Assembly: GCF_000495795.1 (NCBI RefSeq)
Contig: NZ_AWGD01000045.1
Coordinates: forward strand, 1 to 52,206
Source of the DNA: Asticcacaulis sp. AC460
Lineage (GTDB): Bacteria > Pseudomonadota > Alphaproteobacteria > Caulobacterales > Caulobacteraceae
Length of the DNA: 52,206 bases
Direction: 5' to 3'
This document shows positions 1-8,654 of this stretch, in pieces; position 1 is the first letter of the stretch, and each line of letters opens with the position of its first letter. The notes under the pieces were generated by a model, which had not been told where the DNA came from, searched no databases, and saw only the letters and a list, made by a program, of their open reading frames with translations. Both the position numbers and the translations under genes were made by a program.

Positions 1-2
1 CA

Positions 3-464
3 CCGGTCCTGGCGGCGGCCTCCAACCAGGCCGGCGCGGCACCGGCCGGCGGCATGCGCAGCCGCACCGGTTTGCGCGATTCGGAACGGGCGGTGCGGCC
101 GGCGGTCACCGTTGTGCCTGGCGAGCGTATTCTGGTGCTGGGGGACGGCGAGCATTCCTACGAAGCGCTGTTGGCGGCCGAAGACGCCGAGGCTCAGGGT
201 GCCATCGCGGCGGTGCAGTGCATTACCCGCAGTCCGGCGATTTTGGGGGCCGCCATGCAGAGCGTATCGCGCTTTTCGGATGCCTATGGAAGCGGTGCAC
301 CCTGCTTCCTATATAATCTTCTGGGGCATCGCCCGGACAGACTGTGGATCATGACCGAGGTGGTGAAAGACCAGCAAAACGAGGCGCGCGCGGCCCTGTC
401 CCTATTGGGGCGGGACATTCCCGTTGAAGTGTTTGGCTGCAGCTATGGTCGTGGTGGCACATGA
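3..464 (+). CDS. TRSP-domain protein of the Ter-linked operon, C-terminal part (5' end outside window)
   Basis: The reading frame is open from the first bases of the window, so this is the C-terminal end of a longer protein. It contains the string ITRSPAIL, the motif after which the TRSP domain is named. In known Ter-linked operons this domain follows an orotate-type phosphoribosyltransferase domain, which would lie left of the window. The fragment shows alternating strand and helix segments (RILVLGDGEHSYEALLAAE, then a FLYNLLGHRP segment). Its stop overlaps the start of the HAD gene (ATGA), so translation is probably coupled. Family knowledge: the operon is thought to make a nucleoside-like metabolite, but the reaction of this domain is not established. 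I am fairly sure of the family because of the motif and the four following genes. Confidence 0.75.
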   Translation, partial: PVLAAASNQAGAAPAGGMRSRTGLRDSERAVRPAVTVVPGERILVLGDGEHSYEALLAAEDAEAQGAIAAVQCITRSPAILGAAMQSVSRFSDAYGSGAPCFLYNLLGHRPDRLWIMTEVVKDQQNEARAALSLLGRDIPVEVFGCSYGRGGT

Positions 465-1210
465 CCGCAGCGCCCATCATCCTGGCCGACCTCGACGATA
501 CCTTGTTCCAGACCGCCCGAAAGTGCCCGGACGGATCGGCCGAGGGTTTGCGGCTGATGAGCAGGCTGGCCGACGGTAGTCCCAGCGGCTATGCCACGCG
601 ACGTCAGGAACATATGCTGAGCTGGCTGCGCATCGGGCAGGTGATCCCCGTAACGGCGCGCAGCCGCGATGTGCTGGCCCGGGTCGATATCGAGCAGGCG
701 CCGGCGATCTGCGGCAATGGCGGCTGTATCATCGACGCCGACGGCGGGATCGACGCCGCCTGGCATGACCGCTTACTGGCCGATGCGCGCAAGGCCGAGG
801 CCGTCGAAGAGGTCTATGCCGCCCTGACGGACGGGCTCGATCGCTCCGCCTTCCGGCATTGGCTGGCGGCGGAGAATGGACAGACGCAGTATTTCTACAT
901 CAAGAGCGAGCGCGACCACGGCGAGAGTCTGGTCGATGTTGAGCGCGACCTGGCTGGCCGTTTGCCGGCCGGGTGGCGGGTGCACCGCAACGGCAACAAT
1001 CTGGCCTATCTGCCCGGCTGGCTAAGCAAACGCCATGCCGTGAAATACCTGATTGACCGGTTGCGCGAGGCCCATCCCGATACGCCGGTCATCGGCATGG
1101 GCGACAGCCAGTCCGATGTCGGCTTCATGGACCTTTGCGACTTCGCCATGACGCCGACCCAATCCCAACTGTGGAAGAGCCAGGTTCGTGACAATGTCTG
1201 GATTGACTGA
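461..1210 (+). CDS. HAD-superfamily hydrolase of the Ter-linked operon
   Basis: A 249-residue haloacid-dehalogenase-type phosphatase. The catalytic motif I is visible near residues 10-14 as DLDDTLF (nucleophile Asp and acid Asp). A conserved lysine lies in SKRHAVKYL, and the metal-binding motif IV is GMGDSQSD near residue 211. A cap region lies between these, as in Cof/sucrose-phosphatase-like members. HAD enzymes of this group remove phosphate from small phosphorylated metabolites; the substrate here is unknown. The start codon ATG overlaps the stop of the upstream TRSP gene, and the 3' end overlaps the next gene. This indicates one transcript and a joint pathway with the phosphoribosyltransferase and lyase genes that follow. 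Known Ter-linked biosynthetic operons contain the same HAD member. Confidence 0.85.
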   Translation: MTAAPIILADLDDTLFQTARKCPDGSAEGLRLMSRLADGSPSGYATRRQEHMLSWLRIGQVIPVTARSRDVLARVDIEQAPAICGNGGCIIDADGGIDAAWHDRLLADARKAEAVEEVYAALTDGLDRSAFRHWLAAENGQTQYFYIKSERDHGESLVDVERDLAGRLPAGWRVHRNGNNLAYLPGWLSKRHAVKYLIDRLREAHPDTPVIGMGDSQSDVGFMDLCDFAMTPTQSQLWKSQVRDNVWID

Positions 1211-2303
1211 ACCCGTTCTGGCGCGGCCGGCGCACTTCTGCGGCACCTTTGCGCCGGTTGATGTGGTTATGCTGCTGAAGCCGGCGCATATCGCGCACGT
1301 TGCGATCGAAGAGAAAGAGCGCCTGATCCAATCGGGCGCAAAACACTATTCCGAAATGCTGTCGGCCGAAAAGGTGCCGGATGCGCGCTACCTGCAGCTT
1401 TATCACGAAGCCCTGGCGCGCAATGCCGGCCGGTTGAAACGCGATATCGAAACCCTGGCCGGCAAGATCGCCGCGCGGCCGCAGACGGCGACGCAATGCG
1501 TGATCATCTCGCTGGCGCGCGCCGGGACGCCGATCGGCGTCCTGCTGAAACGGTGCCTCGAGCGGTCGGGCGTCACGACCTTTCACTATACCGTCAGCAT
1601 CATTCGCGGCCGGGGTATCGACCTCAACGCCCTGCGCCATATCGCGCAACGCCACGGCACGGCGACCTCGGTCTTCCTGGACGGCTGGACGGGGAAGGGG
1701 GCCATCTCCGGCGAACTGCAGACGTCGCTGGCCCGGGCAGACATCGGATTTGCGCCCTTCCTGGCGGTCGTTGCCGATCCCGCCGGTTGTGCTAGCCTGG
1801 CGGCAACGGTCGACGACTATGTCATCCCCAGCGGCCTGCTCAACGGCATCGTATCGGGCCTGATCAGCCGCACCGTCCTGACCGAGGACCTGGTCGGGCC
1901 GTCGGATTTTCATGCCTGCCTGTTCCAGGCCGACCATGGGCCGCACGATCTGACCCGGCATTTCCTGGATTCGGTGTGGACAGCGGCGGCAGACGGTGCG
2001 TCGTCGCCGTGGTCGCTGACGGAGGCCGGGCGCGCCCGAACCGCCAGCCAGGCAATTCTGCGCGAGCTTATGGACAAGTATGCGGTCGGCGACGTAAACC
2101 GCATCAAACCGGGCATAGCCGAGGCGACACGCGCCCTCCTGCGCCGGGTGCCGGACAGGGTTTTTATCCGTGACGCCGCGGATCCGGAGACGCTTCACAT
2201 GCAGCACCTGGCGGCGACGTCCGCGGTGCCGGTGGTGGAGCGGGATCTGGGCGGCTACCGGGCCGTGACGATTATCAAGCGTTTGAAGGGTGAGCAGGAA
2301 TGA
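1194..2303 (+). CDS. StiP-family phosphoribosyltransferase with C-terminal PELOTA domain
   Basis: A protein of about 369 residues. The N-terminal two thirds match the family annotated as cysteine protease StiP / PRTase_1. After a region containing VVMLLKPAHI come a strand segment ISLARAGTPIG and the string VFLDGWTGKGAI near residue 160, which looks like the PRPP-binding loop of phosphoribosyltransferases. The last 80 or so residues (RVFIRDAADP to the end) resemble the PELOTA RNA-binding fold. The protease label in databases is probably misleading; a base or nucleoside transferase role fits the motif better. I chose ATG at 1194; a GTG at 1188 is also in frame. It overlaps the HAD gene by 17 bases and the lyase gene by 4, consistent with a tight operon. 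Confidence 0.8.
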   Translation: MSGLTEPVLARPAHFCGTFAPVDVVMLLKPAHIAHVAIEEKERLIQSGAKHYSEMLSAEKVPDARYLQLYHEALARNAGRLKRDIETLAGKIAARPQTATQCVIISLARAGTPIGVLLKRCLERSGVTTFHYTVSIIRGRGIDLNALRHIAQRHGTATSVFLDGWTGKGAISGELQTSLARADIGFAPFLAVVADPAGCASLAATVDDYVIPSGLLNGIVSGLISRTVLTEDLVGPSDFHACLFQADHGPHDLTRHFLDSVWTAAADGASSPWSLTEAGRARTASQAILRELMDKYAVGDVNRIKPGIAEATRALLRRVPDRVFIRDAADPETLHMQHLAATSAVPVVERDLGGYRAVTIIKRLKGEQE

Positions 2304-3202
2304 GGGCTATCGAGCTGGGGGCGACCTTATATACACCGGTGCTCAATCCGGCGGCACTCGAGAATGCCTACGGCGCCTGTCCCGACCTGCGCTCCATGGT
2401 CATTTGTCTCGAAGACGCCATCCGCGAAGACGAAACCACCCGCGCCGAGCAGGCGTTGAAGATCGTGTTGCAGCGCTTCACCGGCCTGACGCCGGCGGTT
2501 CATGTCTTCGTGCGTCCGCGCACGCCGCAGATGCTGGGGCGGATCCTGGCCATGCCCGGGGTCGAGCGGCTGGCAGGGTTCGTCCTGCCCAAGGTGAGCA
2601 CGGAAACGGCCCATAGCTGGCTGAACGTTCCGGGCCTGGGGGGGCACCGCCTGATGCCCAGCATCGAAGGCGAGGAGGCGTTCGATATCGCGGCGCTGGC
2701 CCGGCTGCGCGATCTGCTGTTGCCGTGGCGCGACCAGGTGCTGGCCGTACGGATCGGCGGCAATGATATACTGGGCCTGATCGGGGTTCGCCGGTCACGC
2801 TACCGCACCGCCTATGACGGCCTGCTGGGCGTTGCTATCCGCAATATCGCCGCGACCTTTTCCAGCCAGGGCTTCAGCGTCTCGGCGCCGGTGTTCGAGC
2901 ATTATGGCGACCATGCCCTGCTGACCGAGGAGGTCGAGCAGGACATCGAACACGGCCTGCTGACCAAGACGGCGGTCCATCCCAGCCAGATCCCGGTGAT
3001 CCAGCGCCTGTACAAGCCGACGCCGGCGGAGATCATGGAGGCGCGCGCCATCCTGGACGCGGCCTCTCCGGCGGTGTTCGGGGCGAATGGCAGCATGTGC
3101 GAGCCGGCAACGCACAGCCGCTGGGCGGAAAATATCGCCCAGCGCGCGCAAATCTATGGTATTACCGAGGGACTGCTAACGGCGGACAGCCGCGTCGCGT
3201 AA
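2300..3202 (+). CDS. CitE/HpcH-like C-C bond lyase of the Ter-linked operon
   Basis: A 300-residue TIM-barrel protein related to the citrate lyase beta chain and HpcH/HpaI aldolases. Visible family marks are the N-terminal strand with VICLEDAI (acidic metal/CoA site region), VFVRPRTP, GFVLPKVS (the Lys-bearing strand) and MPSIEGEEAFD with the metal-binding Glu. Length and motif order match the C-C_Bond_Lyase family of Ter-linked operons. The enzyme would make or break a carbon-carbon bond in the hypothetical operon metabolite; the real substrate is not known. Its ATG overlaps the stop of the StiP gene, with GAGCAGGA in front as a ribosome site. A 139-base gap separates it from telA, so telA may have its own promoter. 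Confidence 0.82.
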   Translation: MRAIELGATLYTPVLNPAALENAYGACPDLRSMVICLEDAIREDETTRAEQALKIVLQRFTGLTPAVHVFVRPRTPQMLGRILAMPGVERLAGFVLPKVSTETAHSWLNVPGLGGHRLMPSIEGEEAFDIAALARLRDLLLPWRDQVLAVRIGGNDILGLIGVRRSRYRTAYDGLLGVAIRNIAATFSSQGFSVSAPVFEHYGDHALLTEEVEQDIEHGLLTKTAVHPSQIPVIQRLYKPTPAEIMEARAILDAASPAVFGANGSMCEPATHSRWAENIAQRAQIYGITEGLLTADSRVA

Positions 3203-3341
3203 GTCGACGCCGACGGGAGGGGGGCCTTCATGACGATATTTAAATACTCGCCTGCCGGCCGCGACTGCATTATCAGTGGTGCGTGTCGCAGAGTCGCGCG
3301 CGACCGCCTGTCGATATCGACGTTCCGGAGGAAACACGACC

Positions 3342-4508
3342 ATGAGTGATCTCGTTCTCGAAGCGCCGGCACCTGTCGCCGTTGTCCCCGTGGAAAAGGC
3401 CGCGGGCCTGGTGCCGATCGAGACCGCGGTGAAGACCGAACTGGAGAGCAAGGTCGACACCTTCGTGGCCGACCTGATCAGCGTCGACGCCAACAGCCCG
3501 GATTTCGGCACCAAGATCAACCAGCTCAACAGCCTGGGCCAGCGCGAGATCTCCGCCCTGTCGTCGCAAAGCAACCGCTTCCTGGATCGGCCGACCCGGC
3601 AGATGGACGGCGAGGGCAGTGTCGGCAATTCGCTGATCGACCTGCGTCACACCATCGAGGACCTGGATCCGTCGCGCGGTGGGGCGCTGCTGCAGCCGCG
3701 CAAACTGTTCGGTTTCATTCCGTTCGGCAACAAGCTGAAGGCCTATTTCGACAAGTACCAGTCGGCCCAGAGCCATATCAATGCCATCCTGGTAACCTTG
3801 GCGCGCGGCAAGGACGAACTGTTGCAGGATAATGTCGCCATCGATGGCGAGCGCCGCAAGATGTGGGAGATGATGGGCAAGCTGGAGCAGGTCATCCACA
3901 TCTCCAAGACGCTGGACGGCAAGCTGGAGGACAAGGCGGCGGAACTGGACGCCTCCGACCCGACCAAGGCGCGGGCCATCCGTGAATCCGCCCTGTTCTA
4001 TGTCCGCCAACGTACCACCGACCTGCTGACCCAGATGGCGGTGACGGTGCAGGGCTATCTGGCTCTGGACCTGATAAAGAAGAACAATATCGAACTGATC
4101 AAGGGCGTCGACCGGGCGTCGACGACCACTATCGCGGCGCTGCGCACGGCGGTGACGGTGGCCCAGGCCCTGGCCAGCCAGAAGCTGGTCCTGGACCAGA
4201 TCACGGCGTTGAATACCACCACCTCGAACATGATCGCCAGCACCAGCGAACTGTTGAAGTCGAATACGGCGCGCATCCATGAGCAGGCGACCTCGGCGAC
4301 CATCCATGTCGAAACCCTGCAGCGCGCCTTCGCCAACATCTATGCGACCATGGATGCGGTCGACGAATTCAAGATCAAGGCGCTGGCCAATATGAAGACG
4401 ACGGTTGACACGCTGTCGCATGAGACCGAGAAGGCCAAGGGCTATATCGCGCGTGCTCAGGGCAATATGGCGGATAATTCCGGAAATTCGCCCTTGGCCC
4501 TGAACTAA
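3342..4508 (+). CDS. telA: TelA-family toxic anion resistance protein
   Basis: A protein of 388 residues, typical for the TelA/KlaA family (Pfam toxic anion resistance). It is almost entirely helical, with long amphipathic segments. Recognisable family stretches are LFGFIPFGNKLKAYFDKY in the middle third, LARGKDELLQDNVAI, and SEIL-like repeats towards the C-terminus. I moved the start from a longer in-frame opening to ATG at 3342 because GGAGG lies 10 bases upstream and the extra N-terminal 22 residues look unlike protein. TelA proteins are linked to resistance to tellurite, antibiotics and membrane stress, probably as cytoplasmic or membrane-peripheral coiled-coil proteins. The mechanism is not settled. 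Its place after the nucleoside-like operon matches Ter cluster architecture. Confidence 0.9.
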   Translation: MSDLVLEAPAPVAVVPVEKAAGLVPIETAVKTELESKVDTFVADLISVDANSPDFGTKINQLNSLGQREISALSSQSNRFLDRPTRQMDGEGSVGNSLIDLRHTIEDLDPSRGGALLQPRKLFGFIPFGNKLKAYFDKYQSAQSHINAILVTLARGKDELLQDNVAIDGERRKMWEMMGKLEQVIHISKTLDGKLEDKAAELDASDPTKARAIRESALFYVRQRTTDLLTQMAVTVQGYLALDLIKKNNIELIKGVDRASTTTIAALRTAVTVAQALASQKLVLDQITALNTTTSNMIASTSELLKSNTARIHEQATSATIHVETLQRAFANIYATMDAVDEFKIKALANMKTTVDTLSHETEKAKGYIARAQGNMADNSGNSPLALN

Positions 4509-4560
4509 GCCTTTCGTCCGTGGTTCATTTTTTACGACTCACGGGTTATTCTTGTCGGGT

Positions 4561-5028
4561 ATGAATATCGTGGAGTTCTTTCGGAGGCTGTTTTCCAAGC
4601 CCTCGCCAGCGCCGGCGCCCTTGCCGCCGGCGACCTCTCCCGTGCGGGTCGAATATAACGATACCCGTATCCCGCCCAGCGCCCAGACACGAATCCGCAA
4701 GATACTCGTGACGCTGGATGAGGTTCAGGATGCTGCCTCGCGTGAGGCGACGTCCGGAATTAACCGGTTCGATCTGGAGCAGATGCGCGATCTGCACCTG
4801 CCCAAGCTGGTGAAGAGCTATATCGATATTCCGCCGGCGCACCGCGCCGAGATCTTCCGCAAGACCGGCAAGTCGGCCAGCTTCATCCTGGATGAAAGCC
4901 TGGACAAGATGCAGGACAAGCTGGACGACATGATGCGCAGCCTGGCCCAGCATGACCTGGATGCCTTTACGCACAACACGCAGTTCATCGGCCAGCGCTA
5001 TGCCGACAAGGACAATCCGTTTTTGTAG
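4561..5028 (+). CDS. Small helical protein following telA, family uncertain
   Basis: A protein of about 155 residues starting MNIVEFFRRLF. A short proline/alanine-rich linker (PSPAPAPLPP) follows, and then a mostly helical domain with many charged residues, including LDKMQDKLDDMMRSLAQHDLDAF near the end. This resembles the size and helical character of the XpaC-type proteins often paired with TelA, but I see no diagnostic motif. A TTG nine bases upstream is also in frame; no convincing ribosome site decides between them. It lies 52 bases after telA on the same strand and is probably co-transcribed, so a role as a TelA partner is an inference from position only. Confidence 0.65.
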   Translation: MNIVEFFRRLFSKPSPAPAPLPPATSPVRVEYNDTRIPPSAQTRIRKILVTLDEVQDAASREATSGINRFDLEQMRDLHLPKLVKSYIDIPPAHRAEIFRKTGKSASFILDESLDKMQDKLDDMMRSLAQHDLDAFTHNTQFIGQRYADKDNPFL

Positions 5029-5091
5029 GGCTTCTCATTGGCCAGCATGATTCTCCGAGGGCTAAGGGGCTCGCGGCTGAGATAAGGGTTA

Positions 5092-5808
5092 TCACCAGTA
5101 TTTCATTAAGGATTGGGTGATCACGGAAATCAACAAGCTCCAACCAAAACTCATGAATGTGCCAATGATTATGTATTCGGTGGATTTCCTTTGGGCAGCA
5201 TTCTTAACATCTCCAAAACGTAAAATCGATTTGGCGGTTATGAGGAAACCGACACCTGTTGGCTGATTGATCAAAATGAAGAGCATCACAAGGCCACGCT
5301 CCAGGAGGCCAATGTAAAATCCTCCCTTTTCGAGGCCTTTTATGTTGCTTCTTATCTGGGTGGTAAACTGCGCGGTAAGTTTTCGGATAAGAAAGGCACC
5401 AAACAGGAGGTTTGCGACTATTCCGGATAGGAGGGTCAGACCGGTCAGGTAGAGTTTCAAACCGGCCTCTGAAAGCCATTGAGGCCACCACCATTGTTCA
5501 AAGGTGTCCGGATAAATCCATGAAAGGATCGCAAGAATCGCGATGTGAAATATCTGGTCTCCAAGAAAGCTCGATATATTGTCTTTCAAGACGTACGTTT
5601 TCAAAGCATCCATCGAGAAATGCGATACGGCCAACGCAGCGAGAAGCGGCAGCGGAGCGCCCCCCATGATTACGACTGCAACGGCAACGGTTATGAGAAT
5701 GTGAAGACACAGAATCGCGGGCCGTCTCTTATTTGCGACCATCCATTCCGTTTGCAACACAAAGTCCGACAGCATGTGAGCTGCAAAAAGCGCAAGAAAT
5801 GTGGCCAC
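5092..5808 (-). CDS. DUF3307 multi-pass membrane protein
   Basis: A protein of 238 residues, starting with GTG and preceded by GAGAGGAC as ribosome site. It opens MATFLALFAAHMLSDFVLQTEWM, the conserved start of the DUF3307 family, where HxxxDFxLQ is the signature. About six hydrophobic stretches predict an inner-membrane protein: near residues 4-20, 32-65, 85-100, 113-140, 165-190 and 208-232. Charged loops lie between (for instance KLTAQFTTQIRSNIKG). The family has no established function. It is encoded 71 bases downstream of the satD gene on the same strand, and the two families are frequently neighbours. It is therefore likely the membrane partner or effector of SatD; this pairing is knowledge, the effector role is inference. 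Confidence 0.82.
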   Translation of the reverse strand: MATFLALFAAHMLSDFVLQTEWMVANKRRPAILCLHILITVAVAVVIMGGAPLPLLAALAVSHFSMDALKTYVLKDNISSFLGDQIFHIAILAILSWIYPDTFEQWWWPQWLSEAGLKLYLTGLTLLSGIVANLLFGAFLIRKLTAQFTTQIRSNIKGLEKGGFYIGLLERGLVMLFILINQPTGVGFLITAKSILRFGDVKNAAQRKSTEYIIIGTFMSFGWSLLISVITQSLMKYW

Positions 5809-5879
5809 GTGGATGTGTCCTCTCGGCAGTCAAATCGCGCTGTCTAGGTATAGACAGTCGGTGTGGGCTGTTCTGTTTT

Positions 5880-6551
5880 TTAGGCGTCCGCGTCCCAGTC
5901 GGTGTTTTCGAAAACTTTAATCACACTGACAAGGGAACGCCAATTGGAAGCTTGCAAGGACTTTGTCACAGTTTGCTTTGCTACCGGCGGCGTCAATAGC
6001 CTGGCGATTTCTTCGTGCTCGGGTGCTTTCATGATCAGCGCCTGACTTACGATTTCCGATTGGCGTCTTGTCCATGAGCGCATCATGACGCCGCAAAGTT
6101 GAAGTGTCAAAGGTACCCAATCTGCGATGGCCCCCGCGGTGTTCGGTAAGGCGCCGGTCAACTGGATATAACTGCCCATATCGTCCAGTGCGCGACCCGA
6201 AAGCGTAAACGCCTCACCTGTGGACATCGAAATTCTGGCTTGCTCGACATTTTCGATGCTGCCGATTCCGATTGAAATACGGGTGTCAATTCTTTCGTTG
6301 GCGCGCAATCTCGAACGTATCAGAAGGGACAAGCGTAAGGCGTGGCTGGGAGCCGTTAACAGCAACTGCCAGGAATCACCTCGAAAAAAATCCGGTTCAC
6401 CCACCACACTATTCGGCCATGCAGTCTGAAAATCGTTGACTGTCTGAACAAGATTTGCGCGGACGGCGGCAAGTTTGTCTGACGCGAGAACGGAGGATTT
6501 GATGATATCACCCGTAAGCACGGCGCGGCGCTTTTCACTCAATGTTTCCAT
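5880..6551 (-). CDS. SatD-family protein: nucleotidyl-cyclase-like core plus helix-turn-helix
   Basis: A protein of 223 residues of the SatD family, named after a streptococcal acid-tolerance gene; its activity is not established. Four strings line up in order and spacing with class III nucleotidyl cyclases. TGDIIKSS (Asp15) resembles the first metal-binding FxDIxxFT motif. FRGDSWQLLL (Asp59) resembles the second metal site GDxxMA. TRISIGIG (91-97) resembles RIGIHxG, and GEAFTLSGRALDDM (112-125) resembles GDTVNVASRLE. Around residues 170-205, EEIARLLTPPVAKQTVTKSL looks like a helix-turn-helix. I chose ATG at 6551 over an upstream TTG because GGAAAG stands in front of it and the TTG lies inside a perfect inverted repeat. 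The DUF3307 membrane gene follows. Family call is firm; cyclase homology is my reading and could be a degenerate, non-catalytic sensor. Confidence 0.8.
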   Translation of the reverse strand: METLSEKRRAVLTGDIIKSSVLASDKLAAVRANLVQTVNDFQTAWPNSVVGEPDFFRGDSWQLLLTAPSHALRLSLLIRSRLRANERIDTRISIGIGSIENVEQARISMSTGEAFTLSGRALDDMGSYIQLTGALPNTAGAIADWVPLTLQLCGVMMRSWTRRQSEIVSQALIMKAPEHEEIARLLTPPVAKQTVTKSLQASNWRSLVSVIKVFENTDWDADA

Positions 6552-6563
6552 TGATTCTTTCCA

Positions 6564-6611
6564 GACAGCCAAATTTATGTGTCTGTTGTAAAATAACCAA
6601 ATTTGGCTGTC
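6564..6611 (-). promoter_or_regulatory. Perfect 13-bp inverted repeat upstream of satD (putative operator)
   Basis: GACAGCCAAATTT (6564-6576) recurs as its exact reverse complement AAATTTGGCTGTC at 6599-6611, separated by 22 bases. The distal arm also forms part of the 10-base palindrome CCAAATTTGG (6597-6606). The element starts 13 bases before the chosen satD start, so it overlaps the expected promoter and leader. The arm spacing of 35 bases centre to centre is about three helical turns. It is probably an operator, plausibly bound by the SatD helix-turn-helix itself. A stem-loop in the leader RNA is the alternative. Confidence 0.65.
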
Positions 6612-6631
6612 AATTGAAGAGGTTTACCTCC

Positions 6632-8293
6632 TTAGTGGTCCACCGCGTCCGAGGCGCCGAGACCGGTCTGGGAGCGAACGAACTGGGCGAAGAACTTGTC
6701 GCGTTCGGCCTTGGCCTTGGCGGAGTTGTCGGTCACCGAGAAGGCCCAGATACCACCGAACGCCGCGATCATGGCGAACAGGGCCGGGTACTTGTACGGG
6801 AAGATGGCTGCCTGATGGTGCAGGACATCGACCCAGACGGTCGGCGACAGGACGGTCAGGGTCAGGGCCGTGATCAGGCCCAAAGCTCCGCCGATAACCG
6901 CGCCGCGCGTCGTCAGCCGCGACCAGTACATGCTGAGGATCAGGATGGGGAAGTTGGTTGCCGCCGCCACCGAGAAGGCCAGGCCGACCATGAAGGCGAT
7001 GTTCTGCTTTTCGAAGACCACACCCAGCACGATGGCCAGGACACCCAGCAGGACCACCGCCACCTTGGACACGATCATCTGGGCCTTTTCGTTGGCCTGG
7101 CCGCCGCGCAGGACGTGGGTGTAGAGGTCCAGCGCCACTGACGACGCGCCGGCCAGGGCCAGACCGGCTACCACCGCCAGGATGGTGGCGAAGGCGACAG
7201 CCGAGATAAAGCCCAGGAACAGGTCGCCGCCGACAGCCTTGGCCAGGTGGATGGCCGCCATGTTTGCGCCGCCCAACAGGCCGCCGGCTGCATCTTTGAA
7301 CGCCGGATTGGTGCCGACCAGCAGGATGGCGCCGAAGCCGATGACAAAGGTCAGGATGTAGAAATAACCGATAAAGCCGGTGGCGTAGAAGACCGACTTG
7401 CGGGCTTCCTTGGCGTCCTGGACGGTGAAGAACCTCATCAGGATATGGGGCAGGCCGGCCGTGCCGAACATCAGTGCCAGGCCCAACGAAATGGCGGAGA
7501 TCGGGTCGGTGATCAGCACGCCGGGGGCCATGATGGCGTCCCCCTTGGCGTGGACAGACACGGCCTGGGCGAACAACTGGCCGAAATCGAAATTGACCGA
7601 GCGCATGACCATGACCGCCATGAACGTGGCGCCCGACAGTAGCAGGACGGCCTTGATGATCTGGACCCAGGTGGTGGCCAGCATGCCGCCGAACAGCACG
7701 TACAGCACCATCAGGCAACCGACCAGGACGACAGCGACCATATAGTCGAGGCCGAACAGGAGCTGGATAAGTTTACCCGCGCCGACCATCTGGGCGATCA
7801 GGTAGAAGGCGACCACGGTCAGGGACGACAGGGCCGACAGGAAGCGGATGGGGCGTTGGCCCAGGCGGTAGGAGGCGACGTCGGAGAAGGTGAACTTGCC
7901 CAGGTTGCGCAGACGCTCGGCCATCAAAAACAGGATGATCGGCCAGCCGACCAGGAAGCCGATCGAATAGATCAGGCCGTCGAAACCCGAGGTGAAGACC
8001 TGGGCCGAGATCCCCAGGAAGGAGGCGGCCGACATGTAGTCGCCGGCAATGGCCAGGCCGTTCTGGAAGCCGGTGATCTTCCCGCCGGCGGTGTAGTAGT
8101 CCTTCGTCGAGGCCGATCGCTTGGACGCCCACCGGGTGATGAGCAGGGTCAACACGATGAAGGCCAGGAACATGCCGATGGCAATGACGTTGATACCCTG
8201 TTTGTGGACGTCGCCGGTGAGGGCGTCGGCCAGGGCGGCGGCCGGCAGGACGGCCAGCAGCAAGGCGATCAGGTAGGGACGAAAACGGGTCAC
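6632..8293 (-). CDS. actP: Cation/acetate symporter ActP
   Basis: A 553-residue sodium:solute symporter of the ActP subgroup, length typical. It starts with GTG overlapping the stop of the DUF485 gene, and begins with a cleavable-looking hydrophobic segment ([15 protein letters not shown]) as ActP proteins do. Family marks are [18 protein letters not shown] after the first membrane segment, [29 protein letters not shown] and [17 protein letters not shown], within about 13 predicted membrane helices. It takes up acetate and other short monocarboxylates with a cation across the inner membrane. The paired DUF485 gene upstream is the usual partner. This is an ordinary conserved operon. Confidence 0.95.
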   Translation of the reverse strand: MTRFRPYLIALLLAVLPAAALADALTGDVHKQGINVIAIGMFLAFIVLTLLITRWASKRSASTKDYYTAGGKITGFQNGLAIAGDYMSAASFLGISAQVFTSGFDGLIYSIGFLVGWPIILFLMAERLRNLGKFTFSDVASYRLGQRPIRFLSALSSLTVVAFYLIAQMVGAGKLIQLLFGLDYMVAVVLVGCLMVLYVLFGGMLATTWVQIIKAVLLLSGATFMAVMVMRSVNFDFGQLFAQAVSVHAKGDAIMAPGVLITDPISAISLGLALMFGTAGLPHILMRFFTVQDAKEARKSVFYATGFIGYFYILTFVIGFGAILLVGTNPAFKDAAGGLLGGANMAAIHLAKAVGGDLFLGFISAVAFATILAVVAGLALAGASSVALDLYTHVLRGGQANEKAQMIVSKVAVVLLGVLAIVLGVVFEKQNIAFMVGLAFSVAAATNFPILILSMYWSRLTTRGAVIGGALGLITALTLTVLSPTVWVDVLHHQAAIFPYKYPALFAMIAAFGGIWAFSVTDNSAKAKAERDKFFAQFVRSQTGLGASDAVDH

Positions 8294-8607
8294 TGGCCGT
8301 GCTCCTTCAGGAGTTCGCGGTTGAGGCGATCGAATTCGCCGTTGGCGCGGACGACATAGATGCCCGTCAGCAGGAAGGAGAGGAAGATCAGGCCGATGCC
8401 CGCCGGGATGCCCCAGGTGATGACCGTATCCGGGCTGACCGGTATGCCCAGCAGCTTGGGATCGAAGGCGATCAGGGTGATGAAGCCGTAATAGGCCAGC
8501 AGCATGATGAAGGCCAGCGTCCAGGCGAAACGGCCGCGCTTTTTGACCAGGGTCTGGAACCTCGGGTCGTCATATATGCGGCGGTAAACCTCGTCTTCGG
8601 TACTCAC
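8290..8607 (-). CDS. yjcH: DUF485 membrane protein, YjcH-like partner of ActP
   Basis: A 105-residue protein starting with GTG and preceded by GGGGAGAG. Two membrane helices are visible, near residues 27-48 ([20 protein letters not shown]) and 62-84 ([20 protein letters not shown]). The segment [10 protein letters not shown] lies between them and is characteristic of the DUF485 family. The C-terminal tail is short and charged. It is always found just upstream of actP and here overlaps it by four bases, giving coupled translation. It is thought to help assemble or regulate the acetate symporter; no catalytic role is known. Confidence 0.93.
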   Translation of the reverse strand: MSTEDEVYRRIYDDPRFQTLVKKRGRFAWTLAFIMLLAYYGFITLIAFDPKLLGIPVSPDTVITWGIPAGIGLIFLSFLLTGIYVVRANGEFDRLNRELLKEHGQ

Positions 8608-8654
8608 TTTGTGTCTCTCCCCACTTATTATTTTTTAGGCACAGGGGTGCCGTG

